Positions 1 through 8,581 are shown, numbered from the stretch's first letter. The stretch is DNA of 25,425 bases from an uncultured Clostridia bacterium (GCA_934153805.1 CAKPFO010000019.1:1-25425), one strand, 5' to 3'. Numbers and translations are program-made. Notes: a model not told the origin generated them from the sequence alone.

Positions 1-413
1 TTTGAAAGAAGTGTTACTTCTTTTGCATGTATTGATATTTCTCCTGTTTTTGTTTTAAATACAAATCCTGTAATTCCTATAATATCACCTATGTCATCTT
101 CTTTAAAGTGTTTATAGCTATCTTCACCAAGCTCATTTATACTAACATAACTTTGGATTTTCCCATCTCCATCTTGAATATGGCAAAATGAAGCTTTTCC
201 CATTATTCTTTTAGCCATTAATCTACCTGCTACAGTTACATCTTTTCCTTCTAACTCTTCATAATTATCCACAATTTGTTTACTTGTGTGTGTTCTATTA
301 AATTTTGTTATTTCAAAAGGATTTTTACCTTCTTCTTTTAATTTATTTAATTTGTCTCTTCTTATTTGCATTAATTGATTTAAATCTACTTCTGGTTCTT
401 GATTGTTATCCAT
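1..413 (-). CDS. lysS: lysyl-tRNA synthetase, class II, N-terminal part (cut by window edge)
   Basis: This is the first ~137 codons of lysyl-tRNA synthetase, which charges tRNA-Lys with lysine in the cytoplasm. The translation starts MDNNQEPEVDLNQL, continues with an RRDKL..LKEEGKNPF segment typical of LysS N-termini, and then enters the OB-fold anticodon-binding domain (VTVAGRLMAKRIMGKASF, then QDGDGKIQSYV). The catalytic class II core lies beyond the left edge. The ATG at 413-411 is chosen because a GGGAG ribosome binding site sits just upstream and the frame stays open to the edge. A consensus-like promoter lies 87 bp upstream. Identification rests on family resemblance and is secure; completeness cannot be judged. 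Confidence 0.93.
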   Translation of the reverse strand, partial: MDNNQEPEVDLNQLMQIRRDKLNKLKEEGKNPFEITKFNRTHTSKQIVDNYEELEGKDVTVAGRLMAKRIMGKASFCHIQDGDGKIQSYVSINELGEDSYKHFKEDDIGDIIGITGFVFKTKTGEISIHAKEVTLLS

Positions 414-499
414 TTTATTATCTCCCTTTCTTTGCACAAATAATAATTTATGATTTTAATCTTATTTGCGCTTACATCTCTTTAAAATTTTACGTTTCT

Positions 500-528
500 A
501 TTATATATTAAAATTTGGAAAATGTAAA
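500..528 (-). promoter_or_regulatory. sigma-A-type promoter of lysS
   Basis: On the minus strand TTTACA (528-523) and TATAAT (505-500) are separated by 17 bases, a near-perfect vegetative promoter. It points at lysS, leaving a leader of roughly 80 nt. I see no obvious T-box in that leader. Confidence 0.75.
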
Positions 529-540
529 CCATTATAGCGA

Positions 541-603
541 AAAACATAAAAACTAGTTAATTCTGCTCTTTTTGAGTTTAATTAACTAGTTCTATTATGT
601 TTT
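541..603 (-). terminator. long hairpin, probable terminator of the pilin-like gene
   Basis: A perfect 12-bp stem (551-562 with 580-591) is extended by an outer 8-bp stem (541-548 with 596-603) around a small internal loop. On the minus strand the inner stem is followed by TTTATGTTTT, fitting a rho-independent terminator ~95 bp downstream of the gene that ends at 698. It also separates that gene from the lysS promoter. Confidence 0.6.
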
Positions 604-697
604 GTAATTATTTTATTAAAATTATTCATTTTCCAAATGTCTTCTTTATGTCTAATTGTTTATTTGTAACGACAATATTGAAGATGCTTAACCTATT

Positions 698-2086
698 CTA
701 TTTTATATAAAGTGCAACACGGAAACCACTATTTGTGCAATTACTAGCAGTAAAGTCATAGTATCGATAATATGCATAGTAAGAGTCATAAGTATTATTA
801 AAGCTACCCCCACGTCTCATACAGGTATTTATATTAAAGTCTGTTTTTGAATATTTGGCATTGGCTACTATATATGCTGTTTCTGTTGTCCATTCCCAAA
901 GATTTCCTGCTACATCATATACATTTTTCTTTTTAGTTGCATCTGATGCTCCTGTTGATATTAATACATATGGATAATTTGTAATTCTTGTTCCAGATTT
1001 TTGTCCACTTGTTACTGTCTTAAATCCATCTGTAGTTCCAGTTGAAGTTACATTTGTATAATACCCTCTATCTAATGTTATTGAAGAATTAGCATAGTTT
1101 CCCCATGTTCCACTTGATGTATATTCACTTTGACTTGCTATGTATTGTAACATTACATCCCACATTGTTCCTGTTACTAAACCACTTGCTACTGTCAAAT
1201 GTCCTTTATACATTCTTTTACTCATTTCAACTGCCGTAAAATAATCTGCGTGATACCATGGTATTTCATTTGCTTTTGATGTTGGTTTTGCTGTGCTAGA
1301 TACTTTTTCTTTAGTATATACATCTGCATTCCATGCCCAATTATAAGTGCTATTTGTTGTAGCTGTTACTGCTTGCATAGGGTTATCAATTTCTGCTTCT
1401 CCCATTCCTGCTTCATATCTTGCTATATAAAAACCACTATATTTTTCTATTTGTACTTCCTCCGCGCTATCATTCTGTTTATTCCATCCAGCACTCGTAT
1501 AGTTTTCTCCAAAATCCTTCTTCTTGTAATTTTCTATTGTACAAGGTATCCATACAAATTGATTTCCTTCTAAATCTACACCTACATCTTTTACTGTTTT
1601 TCCATCTTCCTTATATCCAGCATATTTATTTTGGTCTGCTGGTTTATCTGATATTACTACTCCAGTTGATTTATTTCCACCTACATAATAAAATCCTGCT
1701 GGCACTGGTACAGTCTCTCCACTACCTGTTGCCACTGCTATTACACTTGCTGTTTTTACCTCTTTTGTTACAGTTCTTCCATCTTCTGTTGAAATATATG
1801 CAGGAGTCGTACTATACCACTCTAATGGTAATTTTACTTGTGTTCCCATATCTGTGTCTTTTGTATTTTCTGGCAATTTACTATCTTTATTTAAATATGC
1901 GTATATTTCATTTAATTGTTCTTGTTCTAAATATTCCTCATTTGTATATTTTTCTTTAGCAAACTTTGCCTTATTAAATATACCATTTTCTCCTACAGCC
2001 AAATTAATTGCTACACCGGCTAAAATTATTAATATTACTATTGTTATAATTAATGCAATTAATGTTATTCCGTTTCTATTTTTCAT
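698..2086 (-). CDS. pilin-like surface protein with C-terminal FGE-sulfatase/C-type-lectin-like domain
   Basis: A 462-residue protein. Residues 1-35 are a type IV prepilin-like signal and membrane helix (MKNRNGITLIALII, then a long hydrophobic run ending AINLAVGENGIF), so it is probably membrane-anchored or assembled into a surface filament. The region after residue ~120 has formylglycine-generating-enzyme/C-type-lectin-fold hallmarks: GNQFVWIPC, SGFYIARYEAG, YDVAGNLWEWT, RRGGSFN and a final GFRVALY. The last ~35 residues are very rich in Tyr, Asn, Ser and Thr and resemble the variable region of diversity-generating-retroelement targets. A perfect AGGAGG lies 9 bases before the ATG. The prepilin motif has Ala where classical pilins have Glu at mature position 5. 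A true FGE enzyme is unlikely; a ligand-binding display domain fits better (inference). No reverse transcriptase is in the window. Confidence 0.8.
   Translation of the reverse strand: MKNRNGITLIALIITIVILIILAGVAINLAVGENGIFNKAKFAKEKYTNEEYLEQEQLNEIYAYLNKDSKLPENTKDTDMGTQVKLPLEWYSTTPAYISTEDGRTVTKEVKTASVIAVATGSGETVPVPAGFYYVGGNKSTGVVISDKPADQNKYAGYKEDGKTVKDVGVDLEGNQFVWIPCTIENYKKKDFGENYTSAGWNKQNDSAEEVQIEKYSGFYIARYEAGMGEAEIDNPMQAVTATTNSTYNWAWNADVYTKEKVSSTAKPTSKANEIPWYHADYFTAVEMSKRMYKGHLTVASGLVTGTMWDVMLQYIASQSEYTSSGTWGNYANSSITLDRGYYTNVTSTGTTDGFKTVTSGQKSGTRITNYPYVLISTGASDATKKKNVYDVAGNLWEWTTETAYIVANAKYSKTDFNINTCMRRGGSFNNTYDSYYAYYRYYDFTASNCTNSGFRVALYIK
710..814 (-). other. putative DGR-like variable region at the 3' end of the pilin-like gene
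   Basis: The coding strand runs from CGT-GGG-GGT-AGC (RGGS) to GGT-TTC-CGT-GTT-GCA-CTT (GFRVAL). Between these relatively GC-rich, conserved blocks lie ~24 codons, nearly all ending in T or C and encoding mainly Y, N, S, T and D. That is the pattern left when AAY codons of a template repeat are mutated at adenines. No matching template repeat is visible in the window, so the call is an inference from layout and residue choice. Confidence 0.4.
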
Positions 2087-2145
2087 TAGTTTTTTCCTCC
2101 TAAATAAAGTATTGTCTATTTGAATTCGTAGTATAACTTTAGTTT

Positions 2146-2174
2146 ATTATCCCACATTTCTTCTATAAACGCAA
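2146..2174 (-). promoter_or_regulatory. probable promoter of the pilin-like gene
   Basis: On the minus strand TTGCGT (2174-2169) and GATAAT (2151-2146) are 17 bases apart, with a TGG extended -10 just before the -10 box. It lies ~60 bp upstream of the ATG at 2086. Confidence 0.5.
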
Positions 2175-2234
2175 TAAATTAAATATTACATTTATGTTAC
2201 AGAATTCTTATACAACATAATTCTACTAGGCGTC

Positions 2235-2278
2235 AAAAAAGGTAATAGAATTTATATTCAAACTCTATTACCTTTTTT
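2235..2278 (-). terminator. rho-independent terminator after the GLUG-repeat pilin-like gene
   Basis: A 14-base inverted repeat (AAAAAAGGTAATAG, 2235-2248, with its complement at 2265-2278) flanks a 16-base loop. On the minus strand the stem ends in TTTTTT immediately after the stop codon of the upstream gene. It also has a T-run on the plus strand, but no plus-strand gene feeds it. Confidence 0.8.
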
Positions 2279-4684
2279 TATTTTTCCCATTTCAATTTTG
2301 GAGCATTTACGTTACTGTTTGACCATATTTCACTGCTTCCATCTTTTAGTCCATTTACTACCTTATATACTGTTGGCATGTTATCTATTATTCCATTATC
2401 ACTTTCAATTGCTTTTTCATTGTTCCATCCTATTATTTTTCCTAAATAGTTATTTTTTGTATCACCTATAGTATTTGTAGCTTCAACTGTATTATACTTT
2501 ATTTTAGAATTACTATATACATAGCAATTTTTTATTTCACAATAGTTCGCATTTAATCCTGCTATTCCTCCAATTCGTTCATTTACAGATACTATATTAG
2601 CTTTGTTGTAGCAATAAGATATTATAGATTTTCTTTCTTCTACTTGTGTAGTTCCATTATATGCGCAATTTTCTCCAACAATTCCTCCAACTCCTATTGC
2701 TTTTGTTCCTTTATTTTCTATATCACCTAAATTATAACAATATGAAATTACTCCATATGCCCTTAATCTTCCCGATATACCTCCGATTAAATGCGTTAGT
2801 AAGTGTTGAATAATTACCACTTTGTGTAATTTTTCCTTTATTATAGCAATTATATATTTTTCCATAATCATTACTATTTCCTGCAATTCCTCCTAAAGAA
2901 CTATTTCCTTCTATATCTCCTTTATTATAACTATACCCTATTGTAGTTGAAGTATCTTTATTACTTGCACCATTTAAGCTTCCTAATATTCCAGCAATAT
3001 TTTCGTTTCCAGTTATCTTTCCTATATTGTAACAACTTGTTATACTTATCTTTGAATTATTGGCACTAGCACCACATATTCCTCCTACGCAATTTTTTCC
3101 CTTTACATTTGCTCTATTTCCACATTGATATATATTAACTTCTTTTTCCACCGCTCCAAATATTGCTCCAACAAATTGTCCTCCTGTTATACTAGAATTT
3201 TCATCTATTATAATTTTCTGAATAGTAGCATTATTACTACTTACATAACCAAATAATCCTTGATAATCACTTTCTGTGTTTATATATAAATTTTTAATTG
3301 TATTATAATTACCATTAAAGTTTCCTCTAAACTTAGCTGTTTTAATTCCTATAGGCTCCCAGCTTCCTATGCTTGCACTACATACGCTACTTAAGTCTAT
3401 ATCATTTAATAATGTTACTGTTTTTCCTTCATATGTGGTTCCGTTATTTACACTATTTCTAAATGTTACCATCTCTTGTGCAGTCTTTATTGTGTAGTCA
3501 CTAAAATTAATTGTACTTGATGTTGTTTTATTTTCTGCTTTATCTACAACTACTACATATCCTGTGTGTTCTCCAAATGTGCTTGTATAATTATAGGTTG
3601 TACTTTCTTCTGTTGTTGTTACTGTTTTTTCTAGTTTTCCGTCTACATAGAATTGATACTCTTTTATTTTACTTGCACTATCTTTTCCATTTGCTGTTAA
3701 TGTAATTATTTTGTTATTTACGTTTCCTGCTGTTATGCTTACATTTGTTGGAGCATCTTTATCTATTTTTGTCACTTCTCCTACTGCATAACTTCCTCCA
3801 TTTATTCCATCAAATAAACGTACATACAGATATCCATTTTCTGTGAATTCTTGTGTTGTCGTATTTTCCCATTTTGTCATATCTTTACTTGTTTGTAATG
3901 TATAGCCTGTTGGTATTTCTATTTTTGCATTTACTGTTACTACTATTTTATCTTTAGTCCATTCATTTGGGTTATATGTAAATTCTAGGTCTGCTTGTGT
4001 TAGCTCAGCTACTGTCACTGTCCTTATTATGCTTGTTTCTTTTTCTGCTATTCCATTTTTATTTTCTACTTCTACTTTTACTTTAAACTCTTTGTTTTGT
4101 TCTAATCCTGTAAATGTATATTCTCCTGTTTTGTTTGTTCCTTTCTTTTTATAGTCTTCTCCACTTGTTACATCTTTTATATAAAATCTGTATTCTCCTC
4201 CATCTACTCTTGTTGCATCTACTTTTACCTCTATTGAACTCGTTGTAGATTTTGTATTTACACTTTTTATTTTTGGTAATAATTTCCCTGCTTTTCCTTC
4301 ATATTCTAGTTCTATAGTTCCATCATCTTTTTTCACTACTGTATACATATATTTATCATCTACTAGTATTGTTTTTACATTACTATCTTCTGTGTCTTCT
4401 ATATCACTTTCATCTATCATTCCTTGGTCTACTAAATATTTTAGGTAATTTTCTAATGTCAGGTTTCCTCCACCTGAAGCTAATCTCGCATCCAATTGTT
4501 TTAATTCTAGTCTTTCTTTCACTTCTGCTGCTTCTTGCATTTCTTTCGCTTTAACTGCTTTTGTAAATATTCCATTCTCTCCTATTGTCATATTTATTGT
4601 TACTCCTGCAATAACTATCATTACCACTATGGTGACTATTAGTGCAATTAATGTTATTCCTTTTGTATTTCTTAATTTTTTCAT
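2278..4684 (-). pseudogene. pilin-like surface protein with FN3/Ig-like and GLUG-repeat domains, broken by a +1 frameshift
   Basis: Two overlapping reading frames together form one protein of ~801 residues. The first (4684 to 2732) starts with a pilin-like signal/helix (MKKLRNTKGITLIALIVTIV), followed by a short charged linker, an FN3-like domain (~137-226), Ig-like segments (~228-395) and, from ~400, a beta-helix of GLUG-type repeats (GLFGYV, VGAIFGAV, VGGICG, IAGILG, LGGIAG, each followed by a CYNxGxI-like strand). The repeats continue without a gap in the second frame (IGGISG, VGGIVG, IGGIAG) to the stop at 2278. The frame changes near 2789-2791: one extra T in GCATTTAATCGG on the coding strand separates the two halves. 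Start ATG at 4684 has an AAAGGAGAA site. It may be a pseudogene, a phase-variable gene or a sequence error. Likely role, if intact: extracellular adhesion or a filament subunit (inference). Confidence 0.75.
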
Positions 4685-4811
4685 ATGTATTTCTCCTTTT
4701 TTTATTTATATAGTGCATTTTAGTTAGAAATCTATTATTTTGTGTAAATTGCTCCTTGTAAAAAAATAATTATAAATATCTATAAAAATCACAAATATTG
4801 TACAAAATAAT

Positions 4812-4854
4812 AATACTCCATATAGAGTATTTAGTCAACCCCAAGTGGAGTATT
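4812..4854. promoter_or_regulatory. operator-like dyads between the XRE gene and the pilin-like gene
   Basis: AATACTC-catata-GAGTATT (4812-4831) is a perfect 7-bp dyad, and a third half-site TGGAGTATT (4846-4854) mirrors AATACTCCA (4812-4820). A TATAAT lies at 4859-4864, directly beside the third half-site. The arrangement suits binding by the adjacent XRE protein and autoregulation. It could also affect the divergent pilin-like gene, whose start is 128 bp from the first dyad (inference). Confidence 0.5.
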
Positions 4855-4883
4855 TTTGTATAATATTTTTAGGAGTGAAAGCA

Positions 4884-5120
4884 ATGAAAAATAGATTAAG
4901 AGAACTAAGAGAAGATAATGATTTAACCCAAGAAGATTGTTCCAAAATTGCATATATATCTAAAAATTCATATATTAGATATGAAAAAAACGAAAGAGTG
5001 CCACCTGTTGACACAATAATATTGTTTGCAGAATACTATAAAACTTCATTAGATTATATAGTAGGAATAACTGATGAAAAAAAGCCTTATCCAAAGAAAA
5101 TAAATAAATCAGAAAAATAA
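4884..5120 (+). CDS. small XRE-family helix-turn-helix transcriptional regulator
   Basis: A 78-residue protein that is almost entirely one HTH_3/XRE DNA-binding domain: MKNRLRELREDNDLTQED, then SKIAYISKNSYIRYEKNERVP, then TIILFAEYYKTSLDYIVGI. The usual TQEDxAKxLxxSxxTxxxYExGxxxP pattern is preserved. A short Lys-rich tail follows and there is no separate sensor domain. The ATG at 4884 is preferred over an in-frame GTG at 4845 because AGGAG (4871-4875) is correctly spaced from it, while the GTG has no such site and overlaps an operator half-site. It is the only plus-strand gene in the left half and is transcribed away from the pilin-like genes. Target genes are unknown; self-regulation through the upstream dyads is likely. 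Confidence 0.88.
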   Translation: MKNRLRELREDNDLTQEDCSKIAYISKNSYIRYEKNERVPPVDTIILFAEYYKTSLDYIVGITDEKKPYPKKINKSEK

Positions 5121-5146
5121 AAGTATATTAATACTATTTATAAGTA

Positions 5147-5193
5147 AAATGCGGAATACCAATATTAACAAATTTTATTGGTACTCCGCATTT
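5147..5193. terminator. bidirectional terminator between the XRE gene and the cyclophilin gene
   Basis: An 18-base inverted repeat (5147-5164 with 5176-5193; core GCGGAATACC / GGTACTCCGC) encloses an 11-base loop. Its single A/C mismatch on the plus strand becomes a G-U pair on the minus strand, where the stem is followed by TTTACTT. It lies between two convergent genes and probably serves both, mainly the radA-disA-cyclophilin operon. Confidence 0.75.
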
Positions 5194-5220
5194 ATCTGTA
5201 GTTTTAACTATTTTTAATTT

Positions 5221-6042
5221 CTACTTATTTGCTGAGCTACTGCTGTAGTTTTTCATTAACCAGTTATAGTAATTAAATGGTTCTTGTGTATCTGGCATTC
5301 CATAGTCTACTCCGTATGTTTCTACTCTTATGCTAGTAATTACTGGCTTCTCCTTTGGTGTATCTGAACTTATTTTGCTTCCATCTTCTGCTTTTGGAGC
5401 CTCTTCTCCATCTTTTAATTGGCTATCTCTATAATATACCTCTACATTTGCTATTTTATCTACTACATCTAATCCTTCTATTACTTTACCAAATCCTGCA
5501 TATAATCCGTCTAGTGATGATTGATCTTTTTGTACTATAAAGAATTGTGAACCTGCTGAGTCATATCCTTTTGTTGTTAATGTAGAGCTTATAGAACTAT
5601 AGTCTGAACGAGCCATTGCAATGACTCCTCTTTCTAATTTGATTTTGTTTTTCTTAAATTTATTTGCTATAAATTCACCTTTTATTGAGTATTCTGTGCT
5701 TGCTAAGCTACTATCCAAATCACTTAATTTAGGTGTTCCTGTTCCATTTCCTTCTTTATCTCCACCTTGAATCATAAAGTCTGGAATTGTTCTATGGAAT
5801 GTAAGTCCATCATAAAATCCATTGTTAGCTAATTTTATAAAGTTTGTAACTGTATTTGGTGCTTGCTCTGGATATAGTTCTATTTTTATTGTTCCATATC
5901 CTTCTACCTCTACAGTTGCTATTGGATTTTTTATTTCTTCTGTGCTTTTTTTGTATATTCCATAACTTACATATACAATCCCTGCTAATACTGCTATAAT
6001 AGCAATTATACTAATTATTCTTATTATCATTTCTTTTTTCAT
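5221..6042 (-). CDS. membrane-anchored cyclophilin-type peptidyl-prolyl cis-trans isomerase
   Basis: A 273-residue cyclophilin that isomerises Xaa-Pro bonds. An N-terminal hydrophobic segment (about residues 5-27, IIRIISIIAIIAVLAGIVYV) should anchor it with the catalytic domain outside the membrane. Cyclophilin motifs are clear: FHR (82-84), QGGD (92-95), GSQFFIV (164-170) and the FGKV strand. The insertion between QGGD and GSQFF is common in clostridial forms. About 50 residues after the fold form an acidic/Ser-rich tail. A GGAAGG site precedes the ATG. It follows disA by only 35 bases, so it is probably the last gene of the radA-disA operon; the strong hairpin at 5147-5193 follows it. No lipobox is visible, so it is a membrane helix rather than a lipoprotein. 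Confidence 0.92.
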   Translation of the reverse strand: MKKEMIIRIISIIAIIAVLAGIVYVSYGIYKKSTEEIKNPIATVEVEGYGTIKIELYPEQAPNTVTNFIKLANNGFYDGLTFHRTIPDFMIQGGDKEGNGTGTPKLSDLDSSLASTEYSIKGEFIANKFKKNKIKLERGVIAMARSDYSSISSTLTTKGYDSAGSQFFIVQKDQSSLDGLYAGFGKVIEGLDVVDKIANVEVYYRDSQLKDGEEAPKAEDGSKISSDTPKEKPVITSIRVETYGVDYGMPDTQEPFNYYNWLMKNYSSSSANK

Positions 6043-6077
6043 TTTTTCTTTACCTTCCTTTTCTATTGTTTATTAAA

Positions 6078-7133
6078 TTATAACATTAAATTTTCAAAAA
6101 CAAATTGTTCTTGCATTCTTCTTAATGACTGTTTTATAGTTCTTGCTCTTGTTTCTCCTATTCCATCTACCTCATCTAGTACTGGTATATCTGCAACAAG
6201 TATGTGTTGGAATGATTTAAACGATTTTACTAGATTATCTACTATATTGCTTGGCATTCTTGGTATTTTATTTAATATTCTATATCCTCTTGTATATACT
6301 GCAACCTCATCATAATTATCAAAGTCTTCGTAGCCTAAAAGCCCTGCAATAGTTTTTGTTCTCATTAAGTCATCATTTTTTAGTTGTTTTATTTCTTTTA
6401 GTATTTTCTCAGAGGTTCGTTTTTTGCCTGGTGCTATGTAGTCTTTTATTATTAGTAGTTCTTCTTTTTCTAGTCCTCCTACTAGCTCTTCTAGTTGCAT
6501 TTCTAGAAGCCTTCCTTCTTCTCCTAATTCGTATATAGATTTTTGAACTTCATCTACTATTTTCATGACTTTTTCAGCTCTTTGAATTGCAACTATTACG
6601 TTTTCTAAAGTAACAATGTCATTAAATTCATATTCATTTAATAAATTTAATTTTTCATCAAATACCTTTTTATATTTTTCAACAGTTTGCAATGCTTGAT
6701 TTGCCTTTGTTATAACTTTGCTTGTTTCTTCTAGCACATATCTTTCATTCCCTTTAAATAGTGTTATTATATTTCTTCTTTGTGAAATACTTATTACTAT
6801 TTCTCCGGTTTGTTTTGCTGTTCTTTCTGCTGTTCTATGTCTTGTACCAGTTTCTGCAGTGCTTATGCTAGAATCTGGTATTAATTGTGCATTTGCATAT
6901 AATATTTTCTTTAAATCTGCACTAAGTATAATTGCACCGTCCATTTTCGCAAGTTCATATAGTCTAGATGGTGAGTAGTCTATATTTAAGCTAAAACCTC
7001 CATCTACAATGTCTAAAACTTGTTTGCTATCTCCTATTACTATTAAAGCTCCTGTTTTGGCTTTTAGTATATTTTCTAATCCATGTCTTATTTGAGTACC
7101 TGGTGCTATAAGTTTTAATACTTCTGTAATCAT
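6078..7133 (-). CDS. disA: DNA integrity scanning protein DisA, diadenylate cyclase
   Basis: A 351-residue DisA, close to the usual ~355. It condenses two ATP into cyclic di-AMP and scans DNA for branched structures; DNA binding lowers cyclase activity in characterised homologues. The N-terminal DAC domain contains the catalytic DGA (65-67) and GTRHR (96-100) motifs. A helical linker follows, then a C-terminal helix-hairpin-helix region (LDEVDGIGETRARTI) that binds DNA. The ATG is supported by AAGGAG eight bases upstream. It lies 50 bases downstream of radA, the conserved radA-disA pairing of Firmicutes in which RadA is known to influence DisA activity. Confidence 0.97.
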   Translation of the reverse strand: MITEVLKLIAPGTQIRHGLENILKAKTGALIVIGDSKQVLDIVDGGFSLNIDYSPSRLYELAKMDGAIILSADLKKILYANAQLIPDSSISTAETGTRHRTAERTAKQTGEIVISISQRRNIITLFKGNERYVLEETSKVITKANQALQTVEKYKKVFDEKLNLLNEYEFNDIVTLENVIVAIQRAEKVMKIVDEVQKSIYELGEEGRLLEMQLEELVGGLEKEELLIIKDYIAPGKKRTSEKILKEIKQLKNDDLMRTKTIAGLLGYEDFDNYDEVAVYTRGYRILNKIPRMPSNIVDNLVKSFKSFQHILVADIPVLDEVDGIGETRARTIKQSLRRMQEQFVFENLML

Positions 7134-7183
7134 TCCTCAAACTCCTTTTCCGATTTTATTACAGTCCCTGTCGGAAATGTGTG

Positions 7184-8554
7184 TTATTTTTGATTGTAAA
7201 GTTTTCCTAAAGCTTCTTCAATATTTCTAACGCCTATTATATCTAATTTGTATTTATCTTTCAATAGTTTTTTATTATTTTCTGGTATTATACATTTTTT
7301 AAATCCTAATTTTTCTGCTTCTTTCAATCTCTTTTCTATCATATTTACACTTCTTACCTCACCTGTTAAGCCTACCTCTCCTATTGCTACTACATCTACT
7401 GGTATACTAATATTTTTAAAGCTTGAAGCTACTGCTAGTATAATTCCTAAATCGATTGCTGGTTCTGCTATTTTTATTCCACTAACTACATTCATGTATA
7501 CATCTTGTGAGCTTAGGTTCATTTTTGCTTTTTTCTCTAGCACTGCCATTAGCAATGTCAAACGATTATAATCAATTCCATTTGCTGTTCTTCTTGGCAT
7601 TCCAAATACTGTTGGCGTTGTAAGTGCTTGTAATTCTATTAATAGTGGTCTTGTTCCTTCTAATGTTGCAACTATAATAGAGCCGGAAGGGTTATCCTCT
7701 CTTTCTGAAATTAATATAGAAGATGGATTTGTTATTTCTACCATTCCTTTATCTTGCATTTCGAACATTCCTACCTCGTTTGTTGAACCAAATCTATTTT
7801 TTACTCCTCTTAGTATTCTATATGAAAAATATCTTTCTCCTTCTAAGTAAAGTACTGTATCTACCATGTGTTCTAGTACTCTAGGTCCTGCTATGTTTCC
7901 TTCTTTAGTAACATGTCCTATTATTATTGTTGTAATTGCCTGCCCTTTACATATTTTCATAATTCTTGCTGTTATTTCTCTTACTTGACTTACAGTACCT
8001 GCTGCAGAGGTTATTTCATCACTATACATAGTTTGAATAGAGTCTATAATTACTAATTTTGGATTCATTTCTTCTATTGCTTGTGTAATTATATCTATGT
8101 CTGTTTCTCCTAAAAACATGATGTCTTCATTATTTATTCCTAGTCTATCTGCTCTAATTTTTATTTGTTCTGCTGATTCTTCTCCTGATACATACAGTAC
8201 TTTTCCTTCTCCTTGCATTTTATCACAAATTTGTAATATTAAAGTAGATTTTCCTATTCCTGGTTCTCCGCCAAGTAATATAAGTGAACCTTTTACTATT
8301 CCTCCACCTAATACTCTATCTAGTTCATTAACTCCTGTAGATGTTCTTGTTGCTTCTTTTCCTTCTATACTATTTAGTGAAGATGGTTTTGCACTTTTTG
8401 TTTTTTTATCTGTACTAAATGCTCCATCTGTAGTTTTAGCAATTTTTTCTTCATAAAAACTGTTCCATTCATTGCATGCTGGACATTTTCCCAACCATTT
8501 TGCAGATTCATATCCACAATTGTTGCATACAAAGACGGTTTTACTCTTTGCCAT
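7184..8554 (-). CDS. radA: DNA repair protein RadA/Sms
   Basis: A 456-residue RadA, normal length. It is a RecA-like ATPase that drives branch migration in recombinational repair. Visible features are an N-terminal zinc finger (C10, C13, C24, C27), Walker A GGEPGIGKST (95-104), the diagnostic KNRFG motif (252-256) and a C-terminal Lon-protease-like domain ending in IPENNKK..LKDKYKL..IGVRNIEEAL. An AAAGGATG site sits just before the ATG. It begins an apparent operon with disA and the cyclophilin gene. The region directly upstream is filled by a 182-bp palindromic element, so promoter elements for this operon must lie in or between that element and the start, or transcription must read through from the GH15 gene. 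Confidence 0.97.
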   Translation of the reverse strand: MAKSKTVFVCNNCGYESAKWLGKCPACNEWNSFYEEKIAKTTDGAFSTDKKTKSAKPSSLNSIEGKEATRTSTGVNELDRVLGGGIVKGSLILLGGEPGIGKSTLILQICDKMQGEGKVLYVSGEESAEQIKIRADRLGINNEDIMFLGETDIDIITQAIEEMNPKLVIIDSIQTMYSDEITSAAGTVSQVREITARIMKICKGQAITTIIIGHVTKEGNIAGPRVLEHMVDTVLYLEGERYFSYRILRGVKNRFGSTNEVGMFEMQDKGMVEITNPSSILISEREDNPSGSIIVATLEGTRPLLIELQALTTPTVFGMPRRTANGIDYNRLTLLMAVLEKKAKMNLSSQDVYMNVVSGIKIAEPAIDLGIILAVASSFKNISIPVDVVAIGEVGLTGEVRSVNMIEKRLKEAEKLGFKKCIIPENNKKLLKDKYKLDIIGVRNIEEALGKLYNQK

Positions 8555-8581
8555 TTTATCATCCTTTCTACTCTTTTCTCT

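Noticed and set aside
414..499. T-box or other riboswitch in the lysS leader.
   Set aside because: The leader is too short and lacks a T-box core motif and terminator stem.
4845..4883. GTG start for the XRE regulator, adding 13 residues.
   Set aside because: No ribosome binding site, overlaps the operator half-site and -10 box; the ATG at 4884 has a well-placed AGGAG.
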